DNA of 15,877 bases. Origin: Coraliomargarita sp. CAG:312 (lineage in GTDB: Bacteria; Verrucomicrobiota; Verrucomicrobiia; Opitutales; Intestinicryptomonadaceae). A program made the translations under genes and the position numbers. How positions within the stretch are numbered: position 1 is the first letter of the stretch; every line of letters starts with the position of its first letter. Positions 7,974-15,603 of the stretch are shown here, piece by piece. Under the pieces are notes generated by a model, which was not told the DNA's origin, ran no database searches, and was given only the letters and a program-made list of their open reading frames with translations. Location of the stretch: the NCBI GenBank assembly GCA_000438015.1, contig FR901592.1, positions 35,684 through 51,560 on the forward strand. The letters are read 5' to 3'.

Positions 7974-9332
7974 TTATATGACGTTTGCCCATTCTCCCCT
8001 GTTTTTTCGCCAGAGATATTCATTTGCGGCGGAATCGTTTTTGAAAGAGCAAGTCTTCCAATCCCATTCCAAGCGCCTGCCCAACTTGTGGGCGATATTT
8101 CCGACCAGGCACATATTGCAACTTGAAACGCCAACTTCCGCAGGGCATAGAACTGGGCGTCCGTACAATATACCGTCTATAAAATTCCCGCGGTGATCGT
8201 TGCTCACATACGCCGCGTCTTTTCCGCGCGGAAGCTTGGCATTCATGAGAGACGGCTTGCTCGCCCAGAACACCCCTCCGCGGCTCGCGCAGCTCACTGC
8301 CTCAGAACCAATAAATGTAACCATCGCGCTTGGCTTGTTGAATCCCATTTTTTGAAGGATGGACGGCGAGCCGTAGTAAACCTTTACACCGTTTTCGTAT
8401 TCGTAGGAAATACTTTTTGTGTCATTGGGAAATGCGGGATTTTTTGCCTCATAGACGTCTATATATTTAGGACCCTTGCCGTCCATATCCAACCCCCACT
8501 GGGCAATATCAAAGTGGTGCGCGCCCCAGTCTGCCTGCATGCCGTTTCCATAGTCGGAATGCCATCTCCATTCGCCCCAATCATAGTCGTAAGCGCCTTT
8601 AGGATGCTTGCGCAAGCGAGCCAAAAGATGGTCAGAATAGGCTCTCATTGGCGCGGGGCCTATCCACATATCCCAGTCTATTCCCTTTGGCAAATCCTCA
8701 GCCGGCCAGTTGTAAACCGTTGGGAAACGCCACGGCACATTGCAGTAAACGCATTTTATATCCCCTAGCATTCCCGTGCGGGCAAGCTGTACGGCGTTTC
8801 TAAAGGCGGCCTCGCTCCGCTGCTGCGATCCGGTCTGAAACACAACCCCGTTTGCGTTGACCGCATCTATTATTTGCCGCCCTTCTTGGACGCTGAATGT
8901 TAGCGGTTTTTCACAGTAAACATGTTTTCCGGCGCGCGCGGCAAGCACGGACATTATTGTGTGCCAATGGTCGGGAGTGACTATGAACACGGCATCTATC
9001 GATTTATCGGCAATGAGATCCCTAAAGTCCTTATAGGTTTTTACAGTGTTACTTTTGCCGTTCTGGGCGTATTTGTCTTCTATCCTTTTTTTATAATACT
9101 GCAAGCGTTCGTCGTCAACATCGCAAATCGCCGACAAATTGCATCTGGAATCGCTCACAACGCCCCAAATATGCCCGCCGACCTGCTTCCCGAGCCCGAT
9201 CACCCCGACATTTATTTTAGAATTTGGAGAACCTTGCGCAAACATGTCCCGCGCAGTGAAAAACGACGACAACGCCACAGCCGCTCCGGCTTTTTTTATA
9301 AAATTTCTTCTGCTTAATTTCTCCTGACTCAT
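7974..9332 (-). CDS. Tat-exported Gfo/Idh/MocA family oxidoreductase
   Basis: NAD(P)-dependent sugar or polyol dehydrogenase of the glucose-fructose oxidoreductase family, 452 residues. A twin-arginine signal is clear: 'SRRNFIKK' at residues 7-14, followed by a hydrophobic stretch and an 'FAQG' cleavage region near 31-34. This means export in folded form, probably with cofactor bound. The Rossmann loop 'VGVIGLGKQVGG' is at 42-53 and the family motif EKP at 141-143. A conserved 'DWGAHHFDIAQWG' block (268-280) lies in the C-terminal substrate domain, with H272/H273 as candidate catalytic residues. The start is well supported by GGAGG at 9339-9343, 6 bases ahead of the ATG. It is the first gene of a two-gene operon with the ThuA protein. 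The family is certain; the substrate is not. Confidence 0.92.
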   Translation of the reverse strand: MSQEKLSRRNFIKKAGAAVALSSFFTARDMFAQGSPNSKINVGVIGLGKQVGGHIWGVVSDSRCNLSAICDVDDERLQYYKKRIEDKYAQNGKSNTVKTYKDFRDLIADKSIDAVFIVTPDHWHTIMSVLAARAGKHVYCEKPLTFSVQEGRQIIDAVNANGVVFQTGSQQRSEAAFRNAVQLARTGMLGDIKCVYCNVPWRFPTVYNWPAEDLPKGIDWDMWIGPAPMRAYSDHLLARLRKHPKGAYDYDWGEWRWHSDYGNGMQADWGAHHFDIAQWGLDMDGKGPKYIDVYEAKNPAFPNDTKSISYEYENGVKVYYGSPSILQKMGFNKPSAMVTFIGSEAVSCASRGGVFWASKPSLMNAKLPRGKDAAYVSNDHRGNFIDGILYGRPVLCPAEVGVSSCNMCLVGNIAHKLGRRLEWDWKTCSFKNDSAANEYLWRKNRGEWANVI

Positions 9333-9374
9333 ATAATTCCTCCATAACTCCGCGTCAAAAACGCAGTAAGTAGA

Positions 9375-9403
9375 ATAAATAAATTCTAAAATGGAACGGT
9401 CAA
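9375..9403 (-). promoter_or_regulatory. Candidate promoter of the gfo-ThuA operon
   Basis: On the minus strand TTGACC (9398-9403 complement) matches five of six bases of a -35 box. Weak -10 candidates, ATTTAT and TTTATT, follow at 17 and 18 bp spacing. A small GCGT/ACGC hairpin and the GGAGG ribosome binding site lie between this point and the start codon. The poor -10 keeps confidence low. Confidence 0.3.
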
Positions 9404-9434
9404 CTTAAAAAATTTTATCCCCGGCAAAGCATAG

Positions 9435-10490
9435 CTACCAATCCTTGTTCATCGAATCGGCGCTGATCTTGCCGAGTTGAATCAGGCGGGCAATAGAGCT
9501 TTCCATAGTGACCATTCCGTAATCCGCCCCCGTTTGAATTGTGGAACAAATTTGTCCGTATTTTTGTTCGCGTATCAGATTTCTTACAGCGGGAGTAGCG
9601 CACAAAAGCTCAAAAGCCGCTACAAGCCCGCCTCCCTTTTTGGCAAACAGCCTCTGGGACAATATGCCAAGCAAACTCTCGGAAATCATTTGCCGTATCT
9701 GGTTTTGCTCGCCTGCCGGGAATTGTCCGACAAGCCTGTCTATGCTGGAAACCGCCCCGCGGGAATGGAGCGTCGCAAAGACAAGATGCCCGGTTTCAGC
9801 CATTTCTATGGCAATCCTAGTCGTTTCCAAATCGCGCAATTCTCCGACAACAACAACATCCGGATTTTCGCGCAAGGATGAACGCAATGCGGAATAGAAA
9901 GAATCCACATGGACGCCAACTTCCCTCTGGGATATTATTGAAAGGTTGTCCTCAAAGATGTATTCGACAGGATCTTCAACAGTCAAGATATGCGCCGTGC
10001 GCGTTTTATTTATAACGTCTATAAGAGCCGCGAGAGTCGTTGTTTTACCGGATCCCGCCGCGCCGCTCACCAGGAAAAAACCTCCTTTTGCATTGCAAAA
10101 TTCGACCGCCGGAAACGGTATTCCAATTTCAGTAACAGAAAAACGCCTAGGCTGCATAATTCTGAACGCAATGGACTCTCCTTTTTCAGTTCTAAATATA
10201 TTGACGCGCACCCGCACCATGGACTTGTAGGTAAACGCGCAGTCAACGTCCTTTTTTGAATCCCACGCCGCGCGCCGCTTTGCAGCCTCCTCGCCTTTCA
10301 GCTGGGACAGCACATACTCTATCACCCCAAGGACAGTATCGCGCTCCATTATATTGTGGCATGCTCCCATAACAAGTTTTCTATCAACCCTAAGGCGGGG
10401 AACCTTTCCGACCGTTATATGCACATCCGTGGCGCCTGCGCGAACCGCTCCATCCATAAGGTTTTCAAAATCTATTATCTGCAAATTCAT
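9435..10490 (-). CDS. pilT: PilT-type type IV pilus retraction ATPase
   Basis: Cytoplasmic hexameric ATPase that drives type IV pilus retraction (twitching motility, DNA uptake). The 351 residues fit PilT. Visible in order: N-terminal PAS-like region with 'GATDVHITVGKVPRLRVD' (about 19-36); Walker A 'GAAGSGKTT' (143-151); Asp box 'TVEDPVEYIF' (170-179); Walker B 'DVVVVGELRD' (211-220); His box 'TLHSRGAVSSIDR' (240-252); and 'AVRNLIRE' (301-308), close to the AIRNLIRE motif that marks PilT. PilU is possible but this last motif favours PilT. Good ribosome binding site AAGGAG (10498-10503), 7 bases before the ATG, with a TATAAT -10 box upstream. No other pilus gene is in the window, so it stands alone here; it is followed by gfo after 102 bp without a clear terminator. 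Confidence 0.92.
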   Translation of the reverse strand: MNLQIIDFENLMDGAVRAGATDVHITVGKVPRLRVDRKLVMGACHNIMERDTVLGVIEYVLSQLKGEEAAKRRAAWDSKKDVDCAFTYKSMVRVRVNIFRTEKGESIAFRIMQPRRFSVTEIGIPFPAVEFCNAKGGFFLVSGAAGSGKTTTLAALIDVINKTRTAHILTVEDPVEYIFEDNLSIISQREVGVHVDSFYSALRSSLRENPDVVVVGELRDLETTRIAIEMAETGHLVFATLHSRGAVSSIDRLVGQFPAGEQNQIRQMISESLLGILSQRLFAKKGGGLVAAFELLCATPAVRNLIREQKYGQICSTIQTGADYGMVTMESSIARLIQLGKISADSMNKDW

Positions 10491-10518
10491 CTTAAGACTC
10501 CTTAAAAAAATTTTTCAT

Positions 10519-10524
10519 ATTATA
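10519..10524 (-). promoter_or_regulatory. Candidate -10 box of the pilT promoter
   Basis: The minus strand reads a perfect TATAAT 28 bases ahead of the pilT ATG, giving a leader of about 20 bases that contains AAGGAG. No good -35 box is found at 16-18 bp, so the promoter may be of extended or activator-dependent type, or the match may be chance in an A/T-rich region. Confidence 0.45.
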
Positions 10525-10684
10525 GAAAATCCAAAGCCCTAAAAACGCCCGACACAATTGCCAATTATAATTGCGCGAACAAAGTCTCTCGACGCCCCGC
10601 CGGCAATAAACAGGCGCTTTAATAAACCTATTGCAATAAAATTTAAAACTGCGGCGGGATTAAGTCAAGCAGAAGACTGCAAAC

Positions 10685-10714
10685 AAAAAAGGAGGCGACA
10701 ATATTTACGCCTCC
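10685..10714 (-). terminator. Intrinsic terminator of the PEP-CTERM gene
   Basis: Perfect 7-bp stem GGAGGCG (10691-10697) with CGCCTCC (10708-10714) and a 10-base loop. On the minus strand it runs into six T residues (10685-10690 complement). It lies 46 bases beyond the stop codon of the PEP-CTERM gene. The remaining bases between here and pilT hold no gene that I can support. Confidence 0.82.
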
Positions 10715-10760
10715 GCGACACTAAAAAACAATATTACAACCCAAGAAGCCGCCTACGGCG

Positions 10761-12365
10761 CTATCTGCGTCTGCGCAATGCCAACAGGCTCAATGCAAAA
10801 GCGCCTAAAATTCCAGACATCGCCGCGGGTTCGGGGATGGCCGTTGCCTCCAGCCAATAATTGCCGGTTTCGTCGTGCCATACGAATTTGAACGAACCGT
10901 CCTCAAAGCCATCTGCAGAAATCAGCGATAAATCGTCTTTTTCGTCCAGCTTCGCTACGCGGATAGCCCCGTTTTCAAAATTGTTCAATGTAAGCAAAAC
11001 GTCATTTGTCAGGACATCGCCCCAGCCGTCCCTGTTTTTCGAAAGCATATCTAGGGTGATAACCACTCCGTCGGCAAAGTTTATCGTTGTGCGGTTGCCC
11101 TGAACCCAAGAAAAAGCGTTGAAATTCAAGTCGGAATTAACATTTATCACACAGCCGCTTCCGCCGTAATTTGCTACCATCCAAACAACAGTACCAGAAG
11201 ACAATGCATCCGAGTTGAAAGTAACGGTTGAGTTTTGGATGCGCAATCCCCTCGCAGCGTCTATCTTGTTTATATTATTTAGCGTCAGCTCGCCTCCGTT
11301 TACTAGTAAATAAGGATCACCGCCGCTGAGAGACATTGTGGCATTTTCATTTACAGTCATTTTTCCGTAAATTTCAATGCCTCTATTTACACTCTTCAAG
11401 CTTCCGTTTAAAATCAACTCTCCAGATACGGTCATAGCTTTATTTTCAGTAGCTTCAAGGGAAAGGCTTCCGTTTATAGTAGCTTTTCCGCCCTTTTCGA
11501 CGTAAAACGCCTCGTTCATAGGAGTGGCACTGGTATTATAAAGTTCAACATTGCCGTCGATAACAGTTTCAGTATTAGTGCAAACTTTATAGGAAGCCGC
11601 CACAAAATTGCTGGACGCACCTATGTTTACAGTGGAAACGAGCGTCGTTCCGCCTGCATTATTACCCAAGATTGTAAAATTGCGGTATTCAGACGCTCCA
11701 GCATCGTAGAGATTTATATCTCCGTTAAAATTAAACGTCGTAATGGGTCCTTCGCCTGCAAAATTCCACCCCTGCACTGCAAGATGTTCGGTACTGTTGA
11801 TTACAGTGTTAAATGTTGTTGTTTTGGTGTATTCCGTGCCAAATTGCCCGGCAGAACCTGCCTCGCCGCTAGAACGGATTACAGCCGTTCTCACAGTATC
11901 AGAAACTGTGTCTGTAAAGTTTAAAGACCCTCCTTCAAATATAAACCGCAAATTTTTCGCATTTTCAAGATAGGCGCTAGTTAAAAAATCTATGGCAAAA
12001 CCGTTCGAATTGTTTGCCAAATCAAACGTTAGGGAGCCGTCAGAACCGTCGCTTTTCGATTCCTTCATATTGATGTATACCTCTCCCATTATCGCCTCGC
12101 TGCAGCCTGTATCGCGGTTTGCCCCAAGCATTTTTAACGTGTAATCGCCATCGACACTGACCGATGTCGTATTCCACCACAAGTCCGCTTCCACCGTATT
12201 CGAATTTGGGGCGGTTTCAGGGTTATTTCCCGTAGAGCTGCTTTTCCAATTGGTATTGTCGCTCCAAAGAGCGTTTTGCTCTGTTGTATCCAAATATATA
12301 TCGTATCCAAACCCGACATTAAGAGAGAGAAACAGCGCTGTAAAAAATGCGGAACTTCTTTTCAT
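10761..12365 (-). CDS. PEP-CTERM sorting-domain protein, beta-rich secreted surface protein
   Basis: A 534-residue exported protein of unknown function. A signal peptide covers about residues 1-20 ('MKRSSAFFTALFLSLNVGFG'). The last 26 residues form a canonical PEP-CTERM tail: PEP at 511-513, a short hydrophobic helix, then RRRR at the very end. Proteins with this tail are cut and anchored or released by an exosortase in bacteria that make extracellular polysaccharide. The body is rich in Asn, Thr, Ser, Gly and Val, with many short strands and repeated 'LTLNN', 'INVNSDLNFN'-like stretches. This suggests a right-handed beta-helix or autotransporter-passenger-like stack, but I see no full autotransporter repeat and no catalytic motif. 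It has its own promoter and terminator and so is probably a single-gene unit. No exosortase is in the window. No ribosome binding site is visible. Confidence 0.87.
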   Translation of the reverse strand: MKRSSAFFTALFLSLNVGFGYDIYLDTTEQNALWSDNTNWKSSSTGNNPETAPNSNTVEADLWWNTTSVSVDGDYTLKMLGANRDTGCSEAIMGEVYINMKESKSDGSDGSLTFDLANNSNGFAIDFLTSAYLENAKNLRFIFEGGSLNFTDTVSDTVRTAVIRSSGEAGSAGQFGTEYTKTTTFNTVINSTEHLAVQGWNFAGEGPITTFNFNGDINLYDAGASEYRNFTILGNNAGGTTLVSTVNIGASSNFVAASYKVCTNTETVIDGNVELYNTSATPMNEAFYVEKGGKATINGSLSLEATENKAMTVSGELILNGSLKSVNRGIEIYGKMTVNENATMSLSGGDPYLLVNGGELTLNNINKIDAARGLRIQNSTVTFNSDALSSGTVVWMVANYGGSGCVINVNSDLNFNAFSWVQGNRTTINFADGVVITLDMLSKNRDGWGDVLTNDVLLTLNNFENGAIRVAKLDEKDDLSLISADGFEDGSFKFVWHDETGNYWLEATAIPEPAAMSGILGAFALSLLALRRRR

Positions 12366-12391
12366 GCAAACTTTTTGTTAATGTTCAGTAT

Positions 12392-12420
12392 CTCATACTT
12401 GCCTACTTAATGAAAGTCAA
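12392..12420 (-). promoter_or_regulatory. Promoter of the PEP-CTERM gene
   Basis: On the minus strand, TTGACT (12415-12420 complement; five of six -35 bases) is separated by exactly 17 bp from TATGAG (12392-12397 complement; four of six -10 bases). The predicted start of transcription is about 20 bases ahead of the ATG. The box begins 6 bp after the ybaK stop, which separates the two genes. Confidence 0.5.
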
Positions 12421-12425
12421 CGATT

Positions 12426-12896
12426 TTATATTATTAATTTGCCCACAGTAAAAGCCACCACTTTTCCCAGCTCATCCAGGCTTGTTTCAACTTGAAATCC
12501 TATCTTCCCGGCGCTATATATTATAGTGTCGAAATTTTCCGCCGAGGAATCTATTACCGTAGCAAACCGCTTTTTCATTCCAACCGGAGAACATCCGCCG
12601 TGGACATATCCGGTTGTAGGCAACAAATCTTTTTGTTTCAACATTCCAATAGACTTCTCTCCAACGGCCGCAGCGGCCTTTTTTAAATCTAGTTCTTCGG
12701 CAACAGGTATCATAAAGACATAATTCTTTCCGGATTTGCCAACGGCAACCAGCGTCTTAAATACCTTTTCAGGATTTTGCCCAAGCTGCTTGGCAACTTC
12801 AACTCCGCTTATGGCCCCGTCGGAATCATAAGTATAAAATTTGCATTTTATCTTTTTGCTCTCAAATATTCTTACGACGTTTGTCTTATCGCTCAT
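12426..12896 (-). CDS. ybaK: Cys-tRNA(Pro) deacylase, YbaK/EbsC family
   Basis: Trans-editing enzyme that hydrolyses Cys-tRNA(Pro) mischarged by prolyl-tRNA synthetase; cytoplasmic. The 156 residues match the family's usual ~155-160. Visible signatures are 'NPEKVFKTLVAVG' (41-53), in which K47 matches the conserved catalytic-pocket lysine, 'FMIPVAEELDLKKAAAAVG' (61-79) and 'GYVHGGCSPVGMKKR' (96-110), the glycine-rich substrate loop. The start is supported by a GAGGA element about 8 bases before the ATG. It diverges from the GH16 gene across 140 bp. Family is clear; a ProXp-type relative with another amino-acid specificity is the alternative. Confidence 0.92.
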   Translation of the reverse strand: MSDKTNVVRIFESKKIKCKFYTYDSDGAISGVEVAKQLGQNPEKVFKTLVAVGKSGKNYVFMIPVAEELDLKKAAAAVGEKSIGMLKQKDLLPTTGYVHGGCSPVGMKKRFATVIDSSAENFDTIIYSAGKIGFQVETSLDELGKVVAFTVGKLII

Positions 12897-12970
12897 AAAC
12901 AGAATCCTCTACCCGAAAGAATCAAGACGCAAGAAAATTGCATGAGCAGAGTTTGGGTACTTTTTATTTC

Positions 12971-12999
12971 TTGAAAGTTTAAGCGCATATTTATAAATT
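12971..12999 (+). promoter_or_regulatory. Candidate promoter of the GH16/beta-helix gene
   Basis: TTGAAA (12971-12976) is followed at 17 bp by TAAATT (12994-12999), or at 15 bp by TATAAA (12992-12997). It lies 38-45 bases ahead of the GH16 start in the 140-bp gap shared with divergent ybaK. The region is A/T-rich, so chance matches are likely. Confidence 0.3.
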
Positions 13000-13036
13000 A
13001 TATCCTGTTTTCCGCAACTCCATTTCGCCAAAGTAG

Positions 13037-15508
13037 ATGAAGAATTTATTGGGTTATTGCATATTATTGTACGCATTCTGCGGCGCGCCGGTTTGCGCGT
13101 CCGACTACGACCCGTCCATAAATGTATTGGACTGGGCGGATGAATTTAACGGAAGCGGACTTCCAGACGAAAATAAATGGGACTATGAAGTAGGATATGT
13201 CCGCAACAACGAAGTCCAAAAATACGTCGCAAAAAATACCGCCAACACAAGAATGGAAGACGGATGCCTCATTATAGAGGCGTCGAAGAATGCCTCCGGC
13301 GAGGTTTCAAGCGCTAGCATAATAACGTTGGGCAAGCGCCATTTTTTCCACGGCAGAATAGAAGTAAGGGCAAAAGTCCCTACCGGCAAAGGCACATGGC
13401 CCGCAATTTGGTGCCTCGGAATTAACCGCGAACAAGTCAGCTGGCCGCGCTGCGGAGAAATCGACATAATGGAGTATGTCGGCTACGACCCTCAAAAATT
13501 CCACCACAATGTCCACACTTTGGGGTCCAAACAAACCGACGTCGGAGCAATGAATACTGGAACAAGCATAAACGTATCCGACGCCTATACGCAATTTCAC
13601 GTGTTTGCCCTTGAGCGTACAGCCGATACCATGAAATTTTTTATAGACGGGAAACTAACCTACACCTACAAAAAAGACGCCGCCCATCCCGACTATTGGC
13701 ACGGCATGGACCAGCCCCACTATCTGCTTATAAATCTAGCCATAGGCGGCAGCTGGGGCGGCCAACAGGGAGTTGACGATTCGATATTCCCGGCTAAATA
13801 TTATATCGACTATGTTCGGTATTATGTCGCAGCCGATTCCCCGCGCAAATACGTTTCGCCCGACGGCAGCGACCTCAATGACGGCAATTCATGGGAAACC
13901 GCCTACGCCAGCTTGGGCAAAGCAATATCCCACTGCGACTGTTCCAATGGAGGGGAAGTCTGGGTTGCATCCGGCACATACCGGGAATTAACCGCAATCA
14001 ATATGCGCAACAATCTTACAATCAGAGGAGGCTTCGCGGGGTTTGAAACTTCCGCAGACCAGCGTGAATTCGCCGCTCCAACCATATTGTCCGGATCAAA
14101 CGCCAGACGCATATTTTTCAACTCCGGGCTTGACTCCAGCGCAGTTGTAGAATCCGTGACATTTTCAGAGGGTTTTGCCGATATGGGAGGAGCCGTTTAC
14201 AACGACAACCTAACTTCCGCAAAATTTATAAACTGCAATTTTAAGAACAACTCTGCAGCCACAAACGGCGGAGCGGTTTTCAACAACAACTCGTCTGCAT
14301 ATTTCGAGAGATGCATTTTTGAAAAAAACAGCGCAACCTCAAACGGCGGCGGAGCCGTATACAACAACTATTTTAGCGCCGCGAAATACGAGTCCTGCGA
14401 GTTTAGGAGCAATACTGGATACAAGGGGGCCGGCGTTTACAATTCGCACGAGGCAGATTCTAATTTTAATAACTGCATATTCGCAAATAACTCGACTGCA
14501 GGCGAAGTGGGAGGAGGATTTTTCTCAACCGGCGGATCAGCGAACAAGATAGAGAACTCTTTATTTGAGTCGAATTTTGGGATTCGCGGGGGAGCGGCTT
14601 ATATTTCATATTCCGAAGCCGAATTTGTAAACTGCACTTTCACTAAAAACCGCGCCGACGGAATTGCGGCAATTTCCGCAAACGGCGCAAAAGTGCGCGC
14701 TATAAACTGTACCTTCGCCGGAAATACAGCCGAATGGGGTGGGTGCCTAAACGCCCAAAGCTCGTCAGAGGCAAAAATAGCAAACTCAATATTTTGGGAC
14801 AATACCGGGACATACGCCACGCAAATAAACTCGGACGAAACGTCCGGCTGCCTTGCAGCCAACAGTGTTGTCCAGGGAGGATACCAGGGGGAAAACATAT
14901 CCGCAAACAATCCGAAACTAATGCGCCTCTCCGACAACGGAGGAATTGTCCCCACAATGGCGCTCCCGTCGGACAGCCCAGCAATAGGAGTCGGAACAAC
15001 GGAAACCATTTTCGGGGATTGCATCCCGCCCAATAGCGACGCGCGCGGCAAACCAAGAAATTCCCCATGTTCGGCAGGGGCATTCGAATACCAATTCCCC
15101 GTGAGCTACGATATTTGGGCTGAAGAAAACCTGCGAGGGAAAGACTCGTCTCCGGCGTCCATACTCTGCTGCGACGCAATATCAAACCTGCAAAGATACG
15201 CCCAAGCCGTGTCCGTTTCTGGGATAGATGCGTCGCTGGCTCCGCTTTCATCGCCACACGCCGCTCCGATTGAGCTATGTTCCGCCGTCTCAGGCGCCCC
15301 CACGCTTAAATTTAGAAGGAATAAATATATGGATTCCTCCGTAGAAATAACCCCATTTTACAGCACTGACATGATAAACTGGATTCCGCTTGAAAGCGAG
15401 GTTTGCGACGATTCTCTCCCCGACGCCTACATACTCCAAACAGTTCCCGCAAATACTTCAGGAGAGAAAATCTTCTTTAGACTAAATATAGAAAAAACGC
15501 TTGACTGA
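13037..15508 (+). CDS. Secreted GH16 family glycoside hydrolase fused to a right-handed beta-helix (choice-of-anchor-Q-like) region
   Basis: An 823-residue exported protein. A signal peptide covers about residues 1-21. The GH16 domain spans about 28-265 and probably cleaves beta-1,3- or mixed-linkage glucans or related algal or plant polysaccharides. Its catalytic site EIDIME is at 141-146 (E141 nucleophile, D143, E146 acid/base), in the ExDxxE form with a beta-bulge typical of laminarinases. 'GTWPAIWCLG' (119-128) and a C-terminal 'YYIDYVRYY' strand also fit. From 272 a second module starts with 'YVSPDGSDLNDG'. It carries about seven ~25-residue repeats of the type 'FxNCxFxxNxAxxxGGAxxN' (about 380-600), a parallel beta-helix, and ends in 'DARGKPRNSPCSAGAFEY'. 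The last ~130 residues form a further small module ending in 'KIFFRLNI'. No PEP-CTERM tail. No ribosome binding site is visible. Confidence 0.9.
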   Translation: MKNLLGYCILLYAFCGAPVCASDYDPSINVLDWADEFNGSGLPDENKWDYEVGYVRNNEVQKYVAKNTANTRMEDGCLIIEASKNASGEVSSASIITLGKRHFFHGRIEVRAKVPTGKGTWPAIWCLGINREQVSWPRCGEIDIMEYVGYDPQKFHHNVHTLGSKQTDVGAMNTGTSINVSDAYTQFHVFALERTADTMKFFIDGKLTYTYKKDAAHPDYWHGMDQPHYLLINLAIGGSWGGQQGVDDSIFPAKYYIDYVRYYVAADSPRKYVSPDGSDLNDGNSWETAYASLGKAISHCDCSNGGEVWVASGTYRELTAINMRNNLTIRGGFAGFETSADQREFAAPTILSGSNARRIFFNSGLDSSAVVESVTFSEGFADMGGAVYNDNLTSAKFINCNFKNNSAATNGGAVFNNNSSAYFERCIFEKNSATSNGGGAVYNNYFSAAKYESCEFRSNTGYKGAGVYNSHEADSNFNNCIFANNSTAGEVGGGFFSTGGSANKIENSLFESNFGIRGGAAYISYSEAEFVNCTFTKNRADGIAAISANGAKVRAINCTFAGNTAEWGGCLNAQSSSEAKIANSIFWDNTGTYATQINSDETSGCLAANSVVQGGYQGENISANNPKLMRLSDNGGIVPTMALPSDSPAIGVGTTETIFGDCIPPNSDARGKPRNSPCSAGAFEYQFPVSYDIWAEENLRGKDSSPASILCCDAISNLQRYAQAVSVSGIDASLAPLSSPHAAPIELCSAVSGAPTLKFRRNKYMDSSVEITPFYSTDMINWIPLESEVCDDSLPDAYILQTVPANTSGEKIFFRLNIEKTLD

Positions 15509-15536
15509 TTTTCACCCATATACATCTTTTGTATTT

Positions 15537-15573
15537 CTTTTGCACATACTGCGCATATATGCGCGCGCAAAAG
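15537..15573. repeat. Nested inverted repeat in the rpsU leader/upstream region
   Basis: A perfect 14-bp palindrome, GCGCATATATGCGC (15551-15564), lies inside an outer inverted repeat CTTTTGC (15537-15543) with GCAAAAG (15567-15573). It sits between the GH16 stop codon and the rpsU ribosome binding site. The downstream flank is A-rich rather than T-rich, so it does not look like a terminator for the GH16 gene. It could be an operator or an mRNA stem-loop controlling rpsU. Confidence 0.5.
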
Positions 15574-15587
15574 GAAAATAAAATTAG

Positions 15588-15597
15588 AAGGAGGTGA
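15588..15597 (+). promoter_or_regulatory. Extended Shine-Dalgarno sequence of rpsU
   Basis: AAGGAGGTGA is complementary over 10 bases to the usual 3' end of 16S rRNA and lies 6 bases before the rpsU ATG. It is by far the strongest ribosome binding site in the window; several neighbours have none that can be recognised. Confidence 0.85.
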
Positions 15598-15603
15598 ATT
15601 GAA

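Noticed and set aside
8193..8768. Open frame of 191 codons on the plus strand inside the Gfo/Idh/MocA gene
   Set aside because: Antisense to a well-conserved dehydrogenase; its composition follows the complementary codons and nothing in it is recognisable.
10558..10860. Plus-strand frame of 100 codons across the pilT/PEP-CTERM gap
   Set aside because: It reads through the PEP-CTERM terminator hairpin and into the antisense of that gene; low-complexity basic composition and no ribosome binding site.
14150..14840. Apparent DNA tandem repeats in the GH16/beta-helix gene
   Set aside because: The repetition is in the protein (beta-helix rungs of about 25 residues); the bases diverge between copies, so it is not a DNA repeat array or CRISPR.
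14700..15257. Open frame of 185 codons on the minus strand inside the GH16/beta-helix gene
   Set aside because: Opposite strand of a repeat-rich coding region; rich in Arg and Cys, with no motif and no ribosome binding site.
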